DNA of 39,587 bases, taken from contig JAJCZZ010000069.1 of assembly GCA_029262115.1 (NCBI GenBank), positions 1 through 39,587 on the forward strand, written 5' to 3'. Below the pieces are notes generated by a model that was not told the origin of the DNA, did not search any database, and saw nothing but the letters and a program-made list of their open reading frames with translations. The first letter of the stretch is position 1. Each line of letters starts with the position of its first letter. A program made the translations under genes and the position numbers. Shown here in pieces: positions 1 through 7,083 of the stretch. The DNA is from Gemmatimonadota bacterium. Its GTDB lineage: Bacteria > Gemmatimonadota > Gemmatimonadetes > Longimicrobiales > Gaopeijiaceae.

Positions 1-58
1 GTTGCGAAAGTTCGCGAGCCACCGAGAGGGTCGAGGCGCGACCCAAGTCCTGCGGACT

Positions 59-97
59 CGGGTACCCCCGAGGAATAGCACCGCTATGGGGTACCCG
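59..97. other. Long imperfect hairpin upstream of the LuxR gene
   Basis: Arms cgggtacccc (59-68) and ggggtacccg (88-97) are perfect reverse complements. Inside them atagc (75-79) and gctat (83-87) form a second stem with a 3-nt loop, leaving a 6-nt bulge (69-74). Smaller gggtcg/cgaccc hairpins flank it at 28-44 and 110-129. There is no T-tract. It could be a terminator of a gene before the window or part of a structured intergenic repeat; its function is unknown. Confidence 0.5.
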
Positions 98-143
98 CGC
101 CGAAGGCGTGGGTCGAGGAGCAACGACCCAGGGCCGGATGCGG

Positions 144-187
144 GCACCGCGCGAAGCGTGGTCCTCTCGAATGGCCGAGACACTTTC
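144..187 (+). repeat. 44-bp dispersed repeat, copy 1
   Basis: This 44-nt segment recurs in inverted orientation at 22505-22548 with 42 of 44 positions identical (differences at element positions 22 and 39). It contains two small potential hairpins: accgcgc-gaa-gcgtggt (one G-T pair) and ctcg-aatggc-cgag. Copy 1 lies about 70 nt before the start of the LuxR-type gene; copy 2 lies just before the start of a permease gene and points the same way relative to it. No reading frame in it is convincing, so it is best treated as a dispersed intergenic element of unknown role. Confidence 0.7.
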
Positions 188-258
188 GTAGCACCACACT
201 AGGCCGGAGTTCGCACCTTCCGGCGTGCCTGTGCGTGTGATCCCCGAAAGGATGAGCG

Positions 259-1827
259 GTGGAGTCGACGAGCGACGAGAGCGGCAGGACGGACGACGAC
301 GTGGAAACGGTTCTCCGGCTCCTGAGTACCGGAGACGTACCGGAAGCGAAAACCGCCCTGACGGCCGCCTTCGAGAACGAACCGGAGCCACCGGACATCG
401 CGCTCGGTGCCCCCCGGCGCGCATGCTACCTGCTGCACTGGCTGCTGAACCGACCGATGGAGCCGGTGAACGGACAGCCCTGGCCTCTCCCGTCCGAGGA
501 CGCCGCGACCGGGGCCGAGGCGCACGACCATGGTTCGATCATCCGAACGTTGGAATGTGCGATCGCGGCTGGCGTCGCGCTCCGAGCGGGCCGAACGCAC
601 GACCTCCTCGACTCGACCGGCCGGGCGCTCGACGCGCTCCCACCGAATCGGCCGTGGATCACGTTCTACGTCGGGAGCCTCCTCCAGGCGACCTACCGCT
701 TCACCGGGCGGGAAGACGCTCGTACCACGGCCCTGGAGGTGTGTGGCCGAGTGGCCGATCGGACGGACCTTCCCCATTTGGCGGTGCAGGCTCGCGGACT
801 GATGGGCAACATCCACATGATGCGCGGTGCGCTCCACCGAGCGATCGCACTGTGCGACGGCGCGCTCGAACTCGCCGATGCGACCGGACTGAGTGACAGC
901 CCCGCGGCGGCTATGGCTTGGCAGTTTCGGGGGTACGTGCTGTTCGAGTGGAATCGCCTGGACGAAGCGGCAGAATCGCTCGAGCGTGCGTGGCACCTCG
1001 CGGGGATGTCCCGCGGCGTGGGAACCGGGGTCGCGAGGATGATGGCCCGACTGAGTGCCGCGCGGGATCGCGCGGACCAGGCGGATCTTTGGATGGACCG
1101 CCTGGAAGGTCTGATGGTTGGGCCCGTCAGCCTCCGCAACCGTGAGTGGCTCACGTCCGTCCGGGTGGGGCACACACTCGGTGCCGGCGCGCTCCGCCAT
1201 GTCGAGGCATGGATGAAGGAGTACGACTACCGGCCGGACACCATCGAGACGATGCCCGACGATCACATCCTGGCCCGTCTGCACGAGTTCGACCACGTCC
1301 TGGCTCTGCTGGAGGCCACGCGCCAGTGGACTGATATCCTGCGTCTGGCTCCGGTGATCGAGCGCCTCACCGAGTCCGACCGACGCTGGTTCGCCGTGCG
1401 GGCGGCCACCACCACGGCAGTGGCGCTGGAGGCGGTCGGCCGACCCGACGAAGCCGATGTCGTCTTCGACCGGGCACTGGTACTCGGCGCGGAGGGCGGA
1501 ATGGTCCGAGCGTTCGTGGAGGGCTCAACGCTTCGGGGGCGCCTCCTCGATCGTTCCGGATCGGGTGGGCAAGGCGGAGAGGCGCGAAGGGTGCTCGGCG
1601 CGACGTCGGGATCTCACCGACGGGGCCGGACGCGTCTCACCCCCGCCCAGCGCACCGTGCTCGGGCGCCTCGCGGCAGGGGAGTCCAACAAGGCGATCGC
1701 CGAGCATATCGGCGTGACCGTCAGCACCGTCAAGACACACCTGCGGGCGATCTACGCGGAACTCGAAGTGCGGTCGCGCACGCACGCGGTCGCGCGCGCC
1801 AGAGCGGCAGGGCTGGTCGACGACTGA
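259..1827 (+). CDS. LuxR-type regulator with TPR-like helical body
   Basis: This 522-residue protein ends in a LuxR/GerE helix-turn-helix (about residues 456-522) with the typical LTPAQRTVLGRLAAGESNKA start and the VSTVKTHLRAIYAEL recognition region. The preceding ~440 residues are alpha-helical and Ala/Leu/Arg-rich with TPR-like repeats, as in the MalT/LAL group. No Walker A motif is visible, so the usual N-terminal ATPase of that family is absent and no receiver domain replaces it. It is probably a DNA-binding regulator whose helical body senses a protein or ligand; the target is unknown. The GTG at 259 is the assigned start, without a strong ribosome binding site. A dispersed repeat and hairpins lie upstream. 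It is not in an operon with the next gene, which is on the other strand. Confidence 0.85.
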   Translation: MESTSDESGRTDDDVETVLRLLSTGDVPEAKTALTAAFENEPEPPDIALGAPRRACYLLHWLLNRPMEPVNGQPWPLPSEDAATGAEAHDHGSIIRTLECAIAAGVALRAGRTHDLLDSTGRALDALPPNRPWITFYVGSLLQATYRFTGREDARTTALEVCGRVADRTDLPHLAVQARGLMGNIHMMRGALHRAIALCDGALELADATGLSDSPAAAMAWQFRGYVLFEWNRLDEAAESLERAWHLAGMSRGVGTGVARMMARLSAARDRADQADLWMDRLEGLMVGPVSLRNREWLTSVRVGHTLGAGALRHVEAWMKEYDYRPDTIETMPDDHILARLHEFDHVLALLEATRQWTDILRLAPVIERLTESDRRWFAVRAATTTAVALEAVGRPDEADVVFDRALVLGAEGGMVRAFVEGSTLRGRLLDRSGSGGQGGEARRVLGATSGSHRRGRTRLTPAQRTVLGRLAAGESNKAIAEHIGVTVSTVKTHLRAIYAELEVRSRTHAVARARAAGLVDD

Positions 1828-1845
1828 CCCGCCATGACCACGAGA

Positions 1846-2136
1846 CTACGGCGCCTGCGTCTCGACGAACGGTGGCTCCGACTCCGCGTCCGCTCGCTCG
1901 AACGCCGCTTCGTAGAACTCGGGCGAGAGCCCGCTGGCCCAATGCTCCAGGTCGTCGTACTCCCTCTGGGTCGTTTCCGAGCCAGTGAAGAGGGTCGGGC
2001 CGCCCGCCGCCGGAATGAACTCCAACCAACCATGCCACAGCCCCGAGTCATCCTTGGCGCCGCGTACCCAGACGTGGTAGTGAGCGTCGCTATCCCCTAC
2101 TACAGGATCGGCATGTCGGTGCACGAGCTTTACCAT
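1846..2136 (-). CDS. Small conserved-looking hypothetical protein
   Basis: A 96-residue soluble protein without signal peptide or membrane segment. The ATG at 2136 was chosen because GGGAGAG lies about 4 nt upstream on this strand and the sequence before it looks non-coding. The N-terminal half is rich in His and aromatic residues (motifs YHVWVRG, WHGWLEFIP) and the C-terminal half is acidic (YDDLEHWASGLSPEFYEAAF). Compositional coherence and the clear start support a real gene. The function is not recognised. It is convergent with the LuxR gene (18 nt between stops) and divergent from the TPM pseudogene. Confidence 0.7.
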   Translation of the reverse strand: MVKLVHRHADPVVGDSDAHYHVWVRGAKDDSGLWHGWLEFIPAAGGPTLFTGSETTQREYDDLEHWASGLSPEFYEAAFERADAESEPPFVETQAP

Positions 2137-2247
2137 TGACTCTCCCGGGGGGTAATTTCCACCCCGTATGGTCGCAACGTCCGTGCCCAAATTCCAGCGC
2201 CGGACGCGACGACCCATCGGCACGCTTCGTGCGTCCAGCTTGGCCCG

Positions 2248-2931
2248 ATGACGACCTTTCCTGATGCGGGTTCTCGGCGATCTGGCGTGCCGAGTTGCGG
2301 CTCTCTTCTTTCCGTCGTCGCGGCAATCCTCGTGCTGTGGGTGGCACCCGCGCATGGACAGGAACTCCCGGCTCCTCGCGGGTGGGTCAACGATTACGCC
2401 GATATCCTTTCGCCGGAGACGGAAAGACGTCTGGACGAACTGGCCCGTGAGGTCAGAGCACGATCCGGAGGCGAAATCGTCGTGGTCACGCTGCCGGACC
2501 TCGGCGGGGGTTCCATCGACGACATCGCCCTGCGTATCGGTCGTGAGTGACGGACTACGACAGTGGAGTCCTTTCCACCGCGACCGCCCTGGCCCTGATC
2601 TACGCCGACGAATTCGGTTTCGAGATCACCGGGCAGGCGCCGCTGGAGCCTCTTGCCTCGGAGGAGGACGGCGGAGGCATTCCGATTATCCTCATCGTCG
2701 TAGTGATCTTCGTGGTGATGAGGATGATGAGTGGAGGGGGTCGTCGCGGCCCCCCCCGGAGGACCCTTCGGCGGGGGGCGGCGTGGCCGGGGCCTGCCCG
2801 TTCCTGTCATCATTCCGTTCCCGCCCGGCGGTGGGCGCGGAGGCTTCGGTGGAGGCCTGGGGGGGGGCGGCTTCGGCGGCTTCGGCGGTGGGGGGGGTTT
2901 CGGTGGTGGTGGGGTGGGAGGGAGTTGGTGA
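2248..2931 (+). pseudogene. Broken TPM-domain (YgcG-like) gene
   Basis: The 5' part encodes a signal peptide (hydrophobic core then APAHGQ) and the start of a TPM domain (VNDYADILSPETERRLDEL through SIDDIALRIGRE), then stops at 2548-2550. The frame beginning at 2547 resumes with the end of the TPM domain (DYDSGVLSTATALALIYADEF) and a membrane segment (IILIVVVIFVVM). About 50 residues normally found between these parts are missing. A second frame change occurs near a run of eight C at about 2750-2757, after which the typical glycine-rich FGGG tail ending in GGSW is read to 2931. Intact TPM proteins are membrane-anchored extracytoplasmic proteins, often paired with LemA. Two lesions make this a likely pseudogene; the C-run shift alone could be a sequencing error. 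Confidence 0.8.
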
Positions 2932-2950
2932 CCCGGAGGAGAGGAATGCG

Positions 2951-3670
2951 ATGAGTTGGAACCCGGAGGCCGAGATCGCGGACTTCGTGCGCGGCCTGAG
3001 CGACACATACGGCGGCGACCTTGCGAGCGTGGTCTTACACGGATCGGTGGCGCGAGGCGACGCCCAGCACGACGTGAGTGACGTGAATCTGCTGGTTCTC
3101 GTGCGTGACGTATCTCCCGACGGCCTCATCCGCGGGTCGGATCTGGTACGCCATTGGCACGAGTCTGGGCACGGCGCGCCGCTGCTCTTCACGCCGAGTG
3201 AGTGGGCGCGCGCGATCGATGTCTTTCCGGTGGAGATCGCCGACATGGCGGACACACGACGGGTCCTTTACGGTGACGATCCCGTCGAGGGGCGTCAGGT
3301 ATCACTTCGTCACCTTCGCCTCCAGACCGAGCGGGAACTCCGCGGCCGCCTCGTGGTTCTTCGCGAAGGTATGGTGCTGGCCGGCGGGCGACCCGACGAA
3401 CTCGGTCGGCTCCTGCTGGTGGCTGCGCCGGCGGTTGCCGCCTACATGCGAGCCCTCCTTCGCCTGCTCCGATCCGAGGTGCCGAATGACACGTCGGCGG
3501 TCGTTCGCGCCGCCGCCGACCGGCTCGACGCCGACCCCGAACCGTTTCTGGATGTCTGGCGTGCCCGGCGGGCGCCCGGCTCTCTGCGCCCCACGTTGAG
3601 CCAGACCGCAGGCGTGTTCGATCTGCTTCTGGCCACCGCCAACCACGTCGACACTTTGGGGGAACGATGA
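2951..3670 (+). CDS. Nucleotidyltransferase-fold protein
   Basis: A 239-residue soluble protein. Residues 30-50 carry the signature of the polymerase-beta/MNT nucleotidyltransferase fold: HGSVARGDAQHDVSDVNLL, with Gly31-Ser32 and Asp44. The second acidic residue of the usual D-x-D metal pair is Asn46, so catalysis may be weakened or lost; proteins reading SDVN exist elsewhere in this superfamily. The C-terminal half is helical. The ATG at 2951 has GGAGGAGAGG just upstream. It lies between two genes with large internal deletions (TPM and lemA) and its stop overlaps the lemA start by 4 nt. The substrate is unknown; it resembles minimal MNT proteins but no HEPN partner is adjacent. Confidence 0.8.
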   Translation: MSWNPEAEIADFVRGLSDTYGGDLASVVLHGSVARGDAQHDVSDVNLLVLVRDVSPDGLIRGSDLVRHWHESGHGAPLLFTPSEWARAIDVFPVEIADMADTRRVLYGDDPVEGRQVSLRHLRLQTERELRGRLVVLREGMVLAGGRPDELGRLLLVAAPAVAAYMRALLRLLRSEVPNDTSAVVRAAADRLDADPEPFLDVWRARRAPGSLRPTLSQTAGVFDLLLATANHVDTLGER

Positions 3671-3915
3671 ATATCAGACCCGTGCTGCTGGCCCTGACGC
3701 TTTCGCTCTCGTTGTCCGGGTGCGGATACAACCAGATCCAGACGCTGGATGAGCGTACCGAAGCGCTCGAGGCCAACGTCGACACCGAACTCCTTCGACG
3801 GAACGACCAGGCCATCACCGCGAAAGTCATCGGAGCGGACGGGAAGGAGACCTTCCAGGCGCCGGCCAGCGCGCGCGAGGCACCGCATGTGGACTTCGGG
3901 CGAGACGGAAATTGA
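3667..3915 (+). pseudogene. lemA: lemA with in-frame internal deletion
   Basis: The 82-residue product starts like LemA: a lipoprotein signal ending LSGCGYNQIQTLDERTEAL, then TELLRRND, where LemA normally continues LIPNLV. Instead it jumps to ITAKVIGADGKETFQ and HVDFGRDGN, which matches the far C-terminus of LemA proteins. Roughly 100 central residues forming the helical bundle are therefore missing while the frame is kept. The product could be made as a short lipoprotein but cannot have the LemA fold. The ATG overlaps the upstream nucleotidyltransferase stop (ATGA), and its own stop overlaps the next start. The adjacent TPM gene, a common genomic partner of lemA, has also lost its middle. 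Confidence 0.65.
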
Positions 3916-4904
3916 ATACCGAGGCGGTCGGCACAGCGCGGCGTCGGTGGACGGTTCTGGGTGCGCTCGTGATCACGGCGGCGTGCGCACCGGCGGACGC
4001 TCCGCGGGAAGTTGAGGAGTCGATGGCCCCGCCCTGGCTCTGGAGCGAGGAACGCGTGCGCAGCGCGGTCGAGCAGGTCCGTGCGGGACGCGACCTGACG
4101 CCCGAGGAGTGGCCTGGAGGGACTCGGGTGGCCGTTCTGCTCTCCTTCGACGTGGACAACGAAACGGTGCATGGCCTCCGCGACGGCGAGGTCAGCGTCG
4201 GCCCGCTCTCGGAGGGGCAATATGGGGCGCGGAGAGCGCTCCCTCGCATCCTCGATCTCCTCGACCGGACGGACGTCCCGGCCACCTTCTTCTTCCCGGC
4301 GTGGAGCCTGAAACTCGCCCCGGAGCAGGCCGGCCTTATCCAGGAATCCGGGCGCCACGAGATCGCCGTGCACGGGTGGATCCACGAACGCAACACGACG
4401 CTGGACGGACCCACCGAGCGTAGGCTCCTCGAGCAGGCAGTGGCTTCCCTCACTGAGATCACGGGTCAGCGCCCCAGAGGATACCGCGCTCCCTCATGGA
4501 ACTTCAGCCCGAACACGCTGTCGATCGTGCGAGAGATGGGCTTCCTGTACGAGAGTTCTCTCATGGCCGACGACCGGCCGTACGAACTGCTCGCCTCCGG
4601 AGAACCCACCGGACTGGTGGAGCTGCCGGTCAGTTGGATTCTCGACGACGCGCCGCTCCTCAGTCCCCTGGGCGACCGATACTCGACCCCGCGCGACCTC
4701 ATGCAGGTGTGGATCGACGAGTTCGACAAGGCGTGGGAGGAGGGCACGATGTTCCTGCTCACCATGCATCCCCACCGGATCGGGGCGCGATCTCGAATTC
4801 TGGCGCTCGAAGGTTTGATTCAGCACATGAAAAGCCGCGAGGATGTGTGGTTTTCCACGCATGAGGAGGCCGCCCGCTACGTGCGCGCGTCAGCCGGAAT
4901 GTGA
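3912..4904 (+). CDS. Polysaccharide deacetylase, HpPgdA-like (CE4)
   Basis: A 330-residue protein of the carbohydrate esterase 4 / NodB family. Motifs: SFDVDNE (Asp80, Asp82) in place of the usual TFDDG, HGWIHER (His154, His158) for metal binding, YRAPSWNFSP (Arg192, Pro194), and LTMHPHRIG near residue 286 for the catalytic His. The SFDVDNE form is typical of the H. pylori PgdA-like subgroup, which also includes enzymes acting on cyclic imides and related amides, so the substrate is not certain. An N-terminal hydrophobic stretch ending ITAACAP suggests an exported protein or lipoprotein (Cys25). The TTG at 3912 overlaps the lemA stop; a GTG further in is an alternative start. It seems to be the last gene of the run beginning at the TPM remnant. 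Confidence 0.85.
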   Translation: MNTEAVGTARRRWTVLGALVITAACAPADAPREVEESMAPPWLWSEERVRSAVEQVRAGRDLTPEEWPGGTRVAVLLSFDVDNETVHGLRDGEVSVGPLSEGQYGARRALPRILDLLDRTDVPATFFFPAWSLKLAPEQAGLIQESGRHEIAVHGWIHERNTTLDGPTERRLLEQAVASLTEITGQRPRGYRAPSWNFSPNTLSIVREMGFLYESSLMADDRPYELLASGEPTGLVELPVSWILDDAPLLSPLGDRYSTPRDLMQVWIDEFDKAWEEGTMFLLTMHPHRIGARSRILALEGLIQHMKSREDVWFSTHEEAARYVRASAGM

Positions 4905-5043
4905 AGGGCCACAACGATTCTCTGCCGTCTCCGATCGGCGAGGCCCGGCCCTGAAGTGTGGCACGTCGTTTGCACAGTACGATGGCCAGAAATCAGTTCG
5001 AAGATCGGCGCCGTATGCGCTTGACATACAATCGGAGACCATC

Positions 5044-5220
5044 ATGAAGAACTCGACCCGCGTAAAGGCTCTGCTCCTGGCCATGGCATCCTTCATGGCC
5101 GCCGGCTGCGGCACTTCGGACGACACCCTGGTGATCTCCTTCGACGAGACGACGTCGCAGGCGACGGTCGTAGCGGCCACGACCTCGAAAACGCCTTCGC
5201 TGGCTCTGGCCTTCAAGTAG
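5044..5220 (+). CDS. Small lipoprotein, unknown function
   Basis: A 58-residue product with a basic N-terminus (MKNSTRVK), a hydrophobic core and lipobox MAAGC, leaving a mature peptide of about 36 residues rich in Thr, Ser, Ala and Asp. The ATG at 5044 follows CGGAG at 5034-5038. A TTGACATACAAT string at about 5023-5034 looks promoter-like, but the boxes are not correctly spaced. The convincing signal sequence supports a real gene. Its function is unknown. Confidence 0.6.
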   Translation: MKNSTRVKALLLAMASFMAAGCGTSDDTLVISFDETTSQATVVAATTSKTPSLALAFK

Positions 5221-5291
5221 CTTCCAAGCGCTCCGTTTATGGAGCGCACCCATAATCGGCGCCCGACCTCGTCAGGGTCAGCGGGACGACT

Positions 5292-6152
5292 TCACATCCG
5301 AGGGGCCGACGGGTCGGGTCGGTCGGCAACATTCCGGTCGATACGCAGCCGGGTGCCTCCCCACGACTCCTGCGCGTCGAGAACGCCCTGCCAGATGTCG
5401 GCTTCGCTGATGCCCGACTCCCCGGGTGCGGCGGACAGATCGAAGCCTCCCGTCCCCGCCACCCAAAGGCTGGGAGAACCGACCGCCTCGGCCGCTCGGT
5501 ATGCGCGTTCGGCGACGGCCAGGAGGGCGGCGGCGTTGGACCGATGCACGTAAAGGCCGGGCCGGACGCGGCCGTCGGCGACGACGGCCTCCAGCCATCC
5601 TTGCACGTATTCGGACAACGCGACCGACACGGCGCCGACACGCTCCACGTCGAGGAAGACGATGGAACCCAGGGGAAAACCCTCGTCCACCACAGCGGCC
5701 GCGGCCGCGGCCCCGTGTGATCTCCCGGTGGCCTCATCCAGGTTGGCCCGAGTGCACCGCGGGTTCGGGGCGGCGACCGCAGTGGAGTCGACCGCACCGT
5801 TCAGGGAACCCCCGGCGCTCGATACGCCCATGGCCGCCCAATCCTGCTCTCCGACGTACAGGACCGCCATCCCCCACCCCTGCCGGCGGAGTTCGGCGTG
5901 TCGACCGCTCCATGTGGTGCCTGTATAGCATGGGGACGGCAGGTAGTACCCGACCCAACCGTACGGAGATTCGGCTCGCCATGCCGCCATGACCGCGTCG
6001 CCGGGGTAGTCCCGCGTGTCGAACCCGGGATGCCCACGGAACTCGGGGGGTACGGCCGGGCCGGGCGGAGCTTCGACCATCGCCGGTCCGCCGCACGCGA
6101 TGGAGACCACCAGACCGAAGGACACGGTCGCCAGGAGACGGAGTCGGTACAT
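5292..6152 (-). CDS. DUF1906 glycoside-hydrolase-like lipoprotein
   Basis: A 286-residue exported protein. The start at 6152 begins MYRLRLLATVSFGLVV and runs into a lipobox-like VSIACG. The remainder matches the DUF1906/Rv2525c-like domain: GFDTRDYPGD at the start of a TIM-barrel-like fold, WVGYYLP, WGMAVLYVGEQDW, IVFLDVERVG with conserved acidic residues, then GLYVHRS and IWQG. Family members are related to GH25-type hydrolases and are thought to act on cell-envelope polymers, though enzymatic activity is often undemonstrated. The segment around residues 85-120 carries extra Gly/Ser/Ala-rich sequence. The preceding GGTGGGGTTAGG is a plausible ribosome binding site. It is convergent with the small lipoprotein and divergent from the DUF937 gene. 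Confidence 0.8.
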   Translation of the reverse strand: MYRLRLLATVSFGLVVSIACGGPAMVEAPPGPAVPPEFRGHPGFDTRDYPGDAVMAAWRAESPYGWVGYYLPSPCYTGTTWSGRHAELRRQGWGMAVLYVGEQDWAAMGVSSAGGSLNGAVDSTAVAAPNPRCTRANLDEATGRSHGAAAAAAVVDEGFPLGSIVFLDVERVGAVSVALSEYVQGWLEAVVADGRVRPGLYVHRSNAAALLAVAERAYRAAEAVGSPSLWVAGTGGFDLSAAPGESGISEADIWQGVLDAQESWGGTRLRIDRNVADRPDPSAPRM

Positions 6153-6295
6153 CAAGTACCTAACCCCACCGGGAGCGCCGGTTCCTGAGGCAGATCGGGC
6201 GGGCGGGCGCCGGCCGAATCCGCCGCTCGCCCATCGCCCGCAAGGCACGCGCCTTGCTCTTGTGGAGGAAGACTACTTCCAAAGACGGAGAACCT

Positions 6296-7000
6296 ATGAG
6301 CAACCTCTTGGACATCCTCTCCCAGCGCCTCGAGAACGGCGGTGTACAGGACTTCGCCACACAGCTTCGGACCGATGAAACGGCCACCGCCAAAGCGCTC
6401 GGCGCCGCCGTGCCCGCAATGCTCGCAGCCCTTGGTCGGCAAGGAAGCCGGGACGGCCAGGGCCTCTTCGATACGATCGCGCGGGATCACGACGGCTCGA
6501 TCCTCGACGGCGCCGCGCCCACCTACGGGGGTCACCCTCAAGCCTTCCGGGGTGCGGGCACCGTGGAGCATCTGTTCGGCGCCCGTCAGCGCGCGGTGGC
6601 CCAGGGCGTCAGCCGCGCGAGTGGCCTCAGCATGTCGAAGGTGATGCAGTTGATGGTCATGCTGGCTCCCATGGTCATGGGCGCGGTCGGAAAGGCTCGC
6701 TCGAAGAACAACGTGGAGTCGCCTGGAGGCCTCGGGGATCTGCTCGGCGGAGTCCTCGGTCGCCTCGGAGAGGCACTCGGTGGTGGTGGCGGCGCCCCCG
6801 GTGGGGGAGCACAGGCCAATCCCGCGCCGCCGCAGACCTTCCCGGGCAACGCGGCACCCACGCAGAGCCGGTCCGGCGGGAGTATCTTCGCCGACCTTCT
6901 CGATCGCGACGACGACGGACAGATCGCGGACGACGTGGCCAACATCGGAGCCGCCGTGCTCGGTAAGGGGCTCCTCGGTCGGTTGGCGTCTCGCGCCTGA
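6296..7000 (+). CDS. DUF937 domain protein
   Basis: A 234-residue protein beginning MSNLLDILSQRLENGGVQDF. The ATG at 6296 is chosen because GGAG lies 5 nt upstream; earlier in-frame starts lack a ribosome binding site. The DUF937 helical domain covers about residues 1-135 (AAVPAMLAALGRQ, GLFDTIARDHDGSIL, GAGTVEHLFG, VMQLMVMLAPMVMGAVG). A flexible Gly/Pro-rich linker of about 50 residues follows, then a short C-terminal repeat of the theme (IFADLLDRDDDGQIADDVANIG). Family members are small bacterial proteins of undefined role, sometimes called YidB-like. No signal peptide is seen. It is convergent with the kinase operon, with a strong hairpin between them. Confidence 0.8.
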   Translation: MSNLLDILSQRLENGGVQDFATQLRTDETATAKALGAAVPAMLAALGRQGSRDGQGLFDTIARDHDGSILDGAAPTYGGHPQAFRGAGTVEHLFGARQRAVAQGVSRASGLSMSKVMQLMVMLAPMVMGAVGKARSKNNVESPGGLGDLLGGVLGRLGEALGGGGGAPGGGAQANPAPPQTFPGNAAPTQSRSGGSIFADLLDRDDDGQIADDVANIGAAVLGKGLLGRLASRA

Positions 7001-7020
7001 CGCGTATCTCAGCCCTCGTG

Positions 7021-7059
7021 GTGGGAGTCCCCGCTGGAAATGCCGGCGGGAGCTCCCAC
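7021..7059. terminator. Bidirectional hairpin between convergent genes
   Basis: A 17-nt stem (7021-7037 with 7043-7059) closes over the 5-nt loop aaatg, with one mismatch and two G-T pairs. It lies between the DUF937 stop at 7000 and the convergent kinase stop at 7084. Neither side has a clear T-tract, so it may be a hairpin-only or Rho-assisted terminator. Confidence 0.6.
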
Positions 7060-7083
7060 TCCGGGGCTCCGCGCACCGATCTT

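Noticed and set aside
199-1296. 365-residue open frame antisense to the LuxR-type gene
   Set aside because: High-GC shadow frame with biased Arg/Pro/His composition and no domain; the opposite strand encodes a clear LuxR protein.
5022-5034. TTGACA/TACAAT as a promoter for the small lipoprotein
   Set aside because: The two hexamers are directly adjacent, without the 16-18 nt spacer needed for a sigma-70-type promoter.
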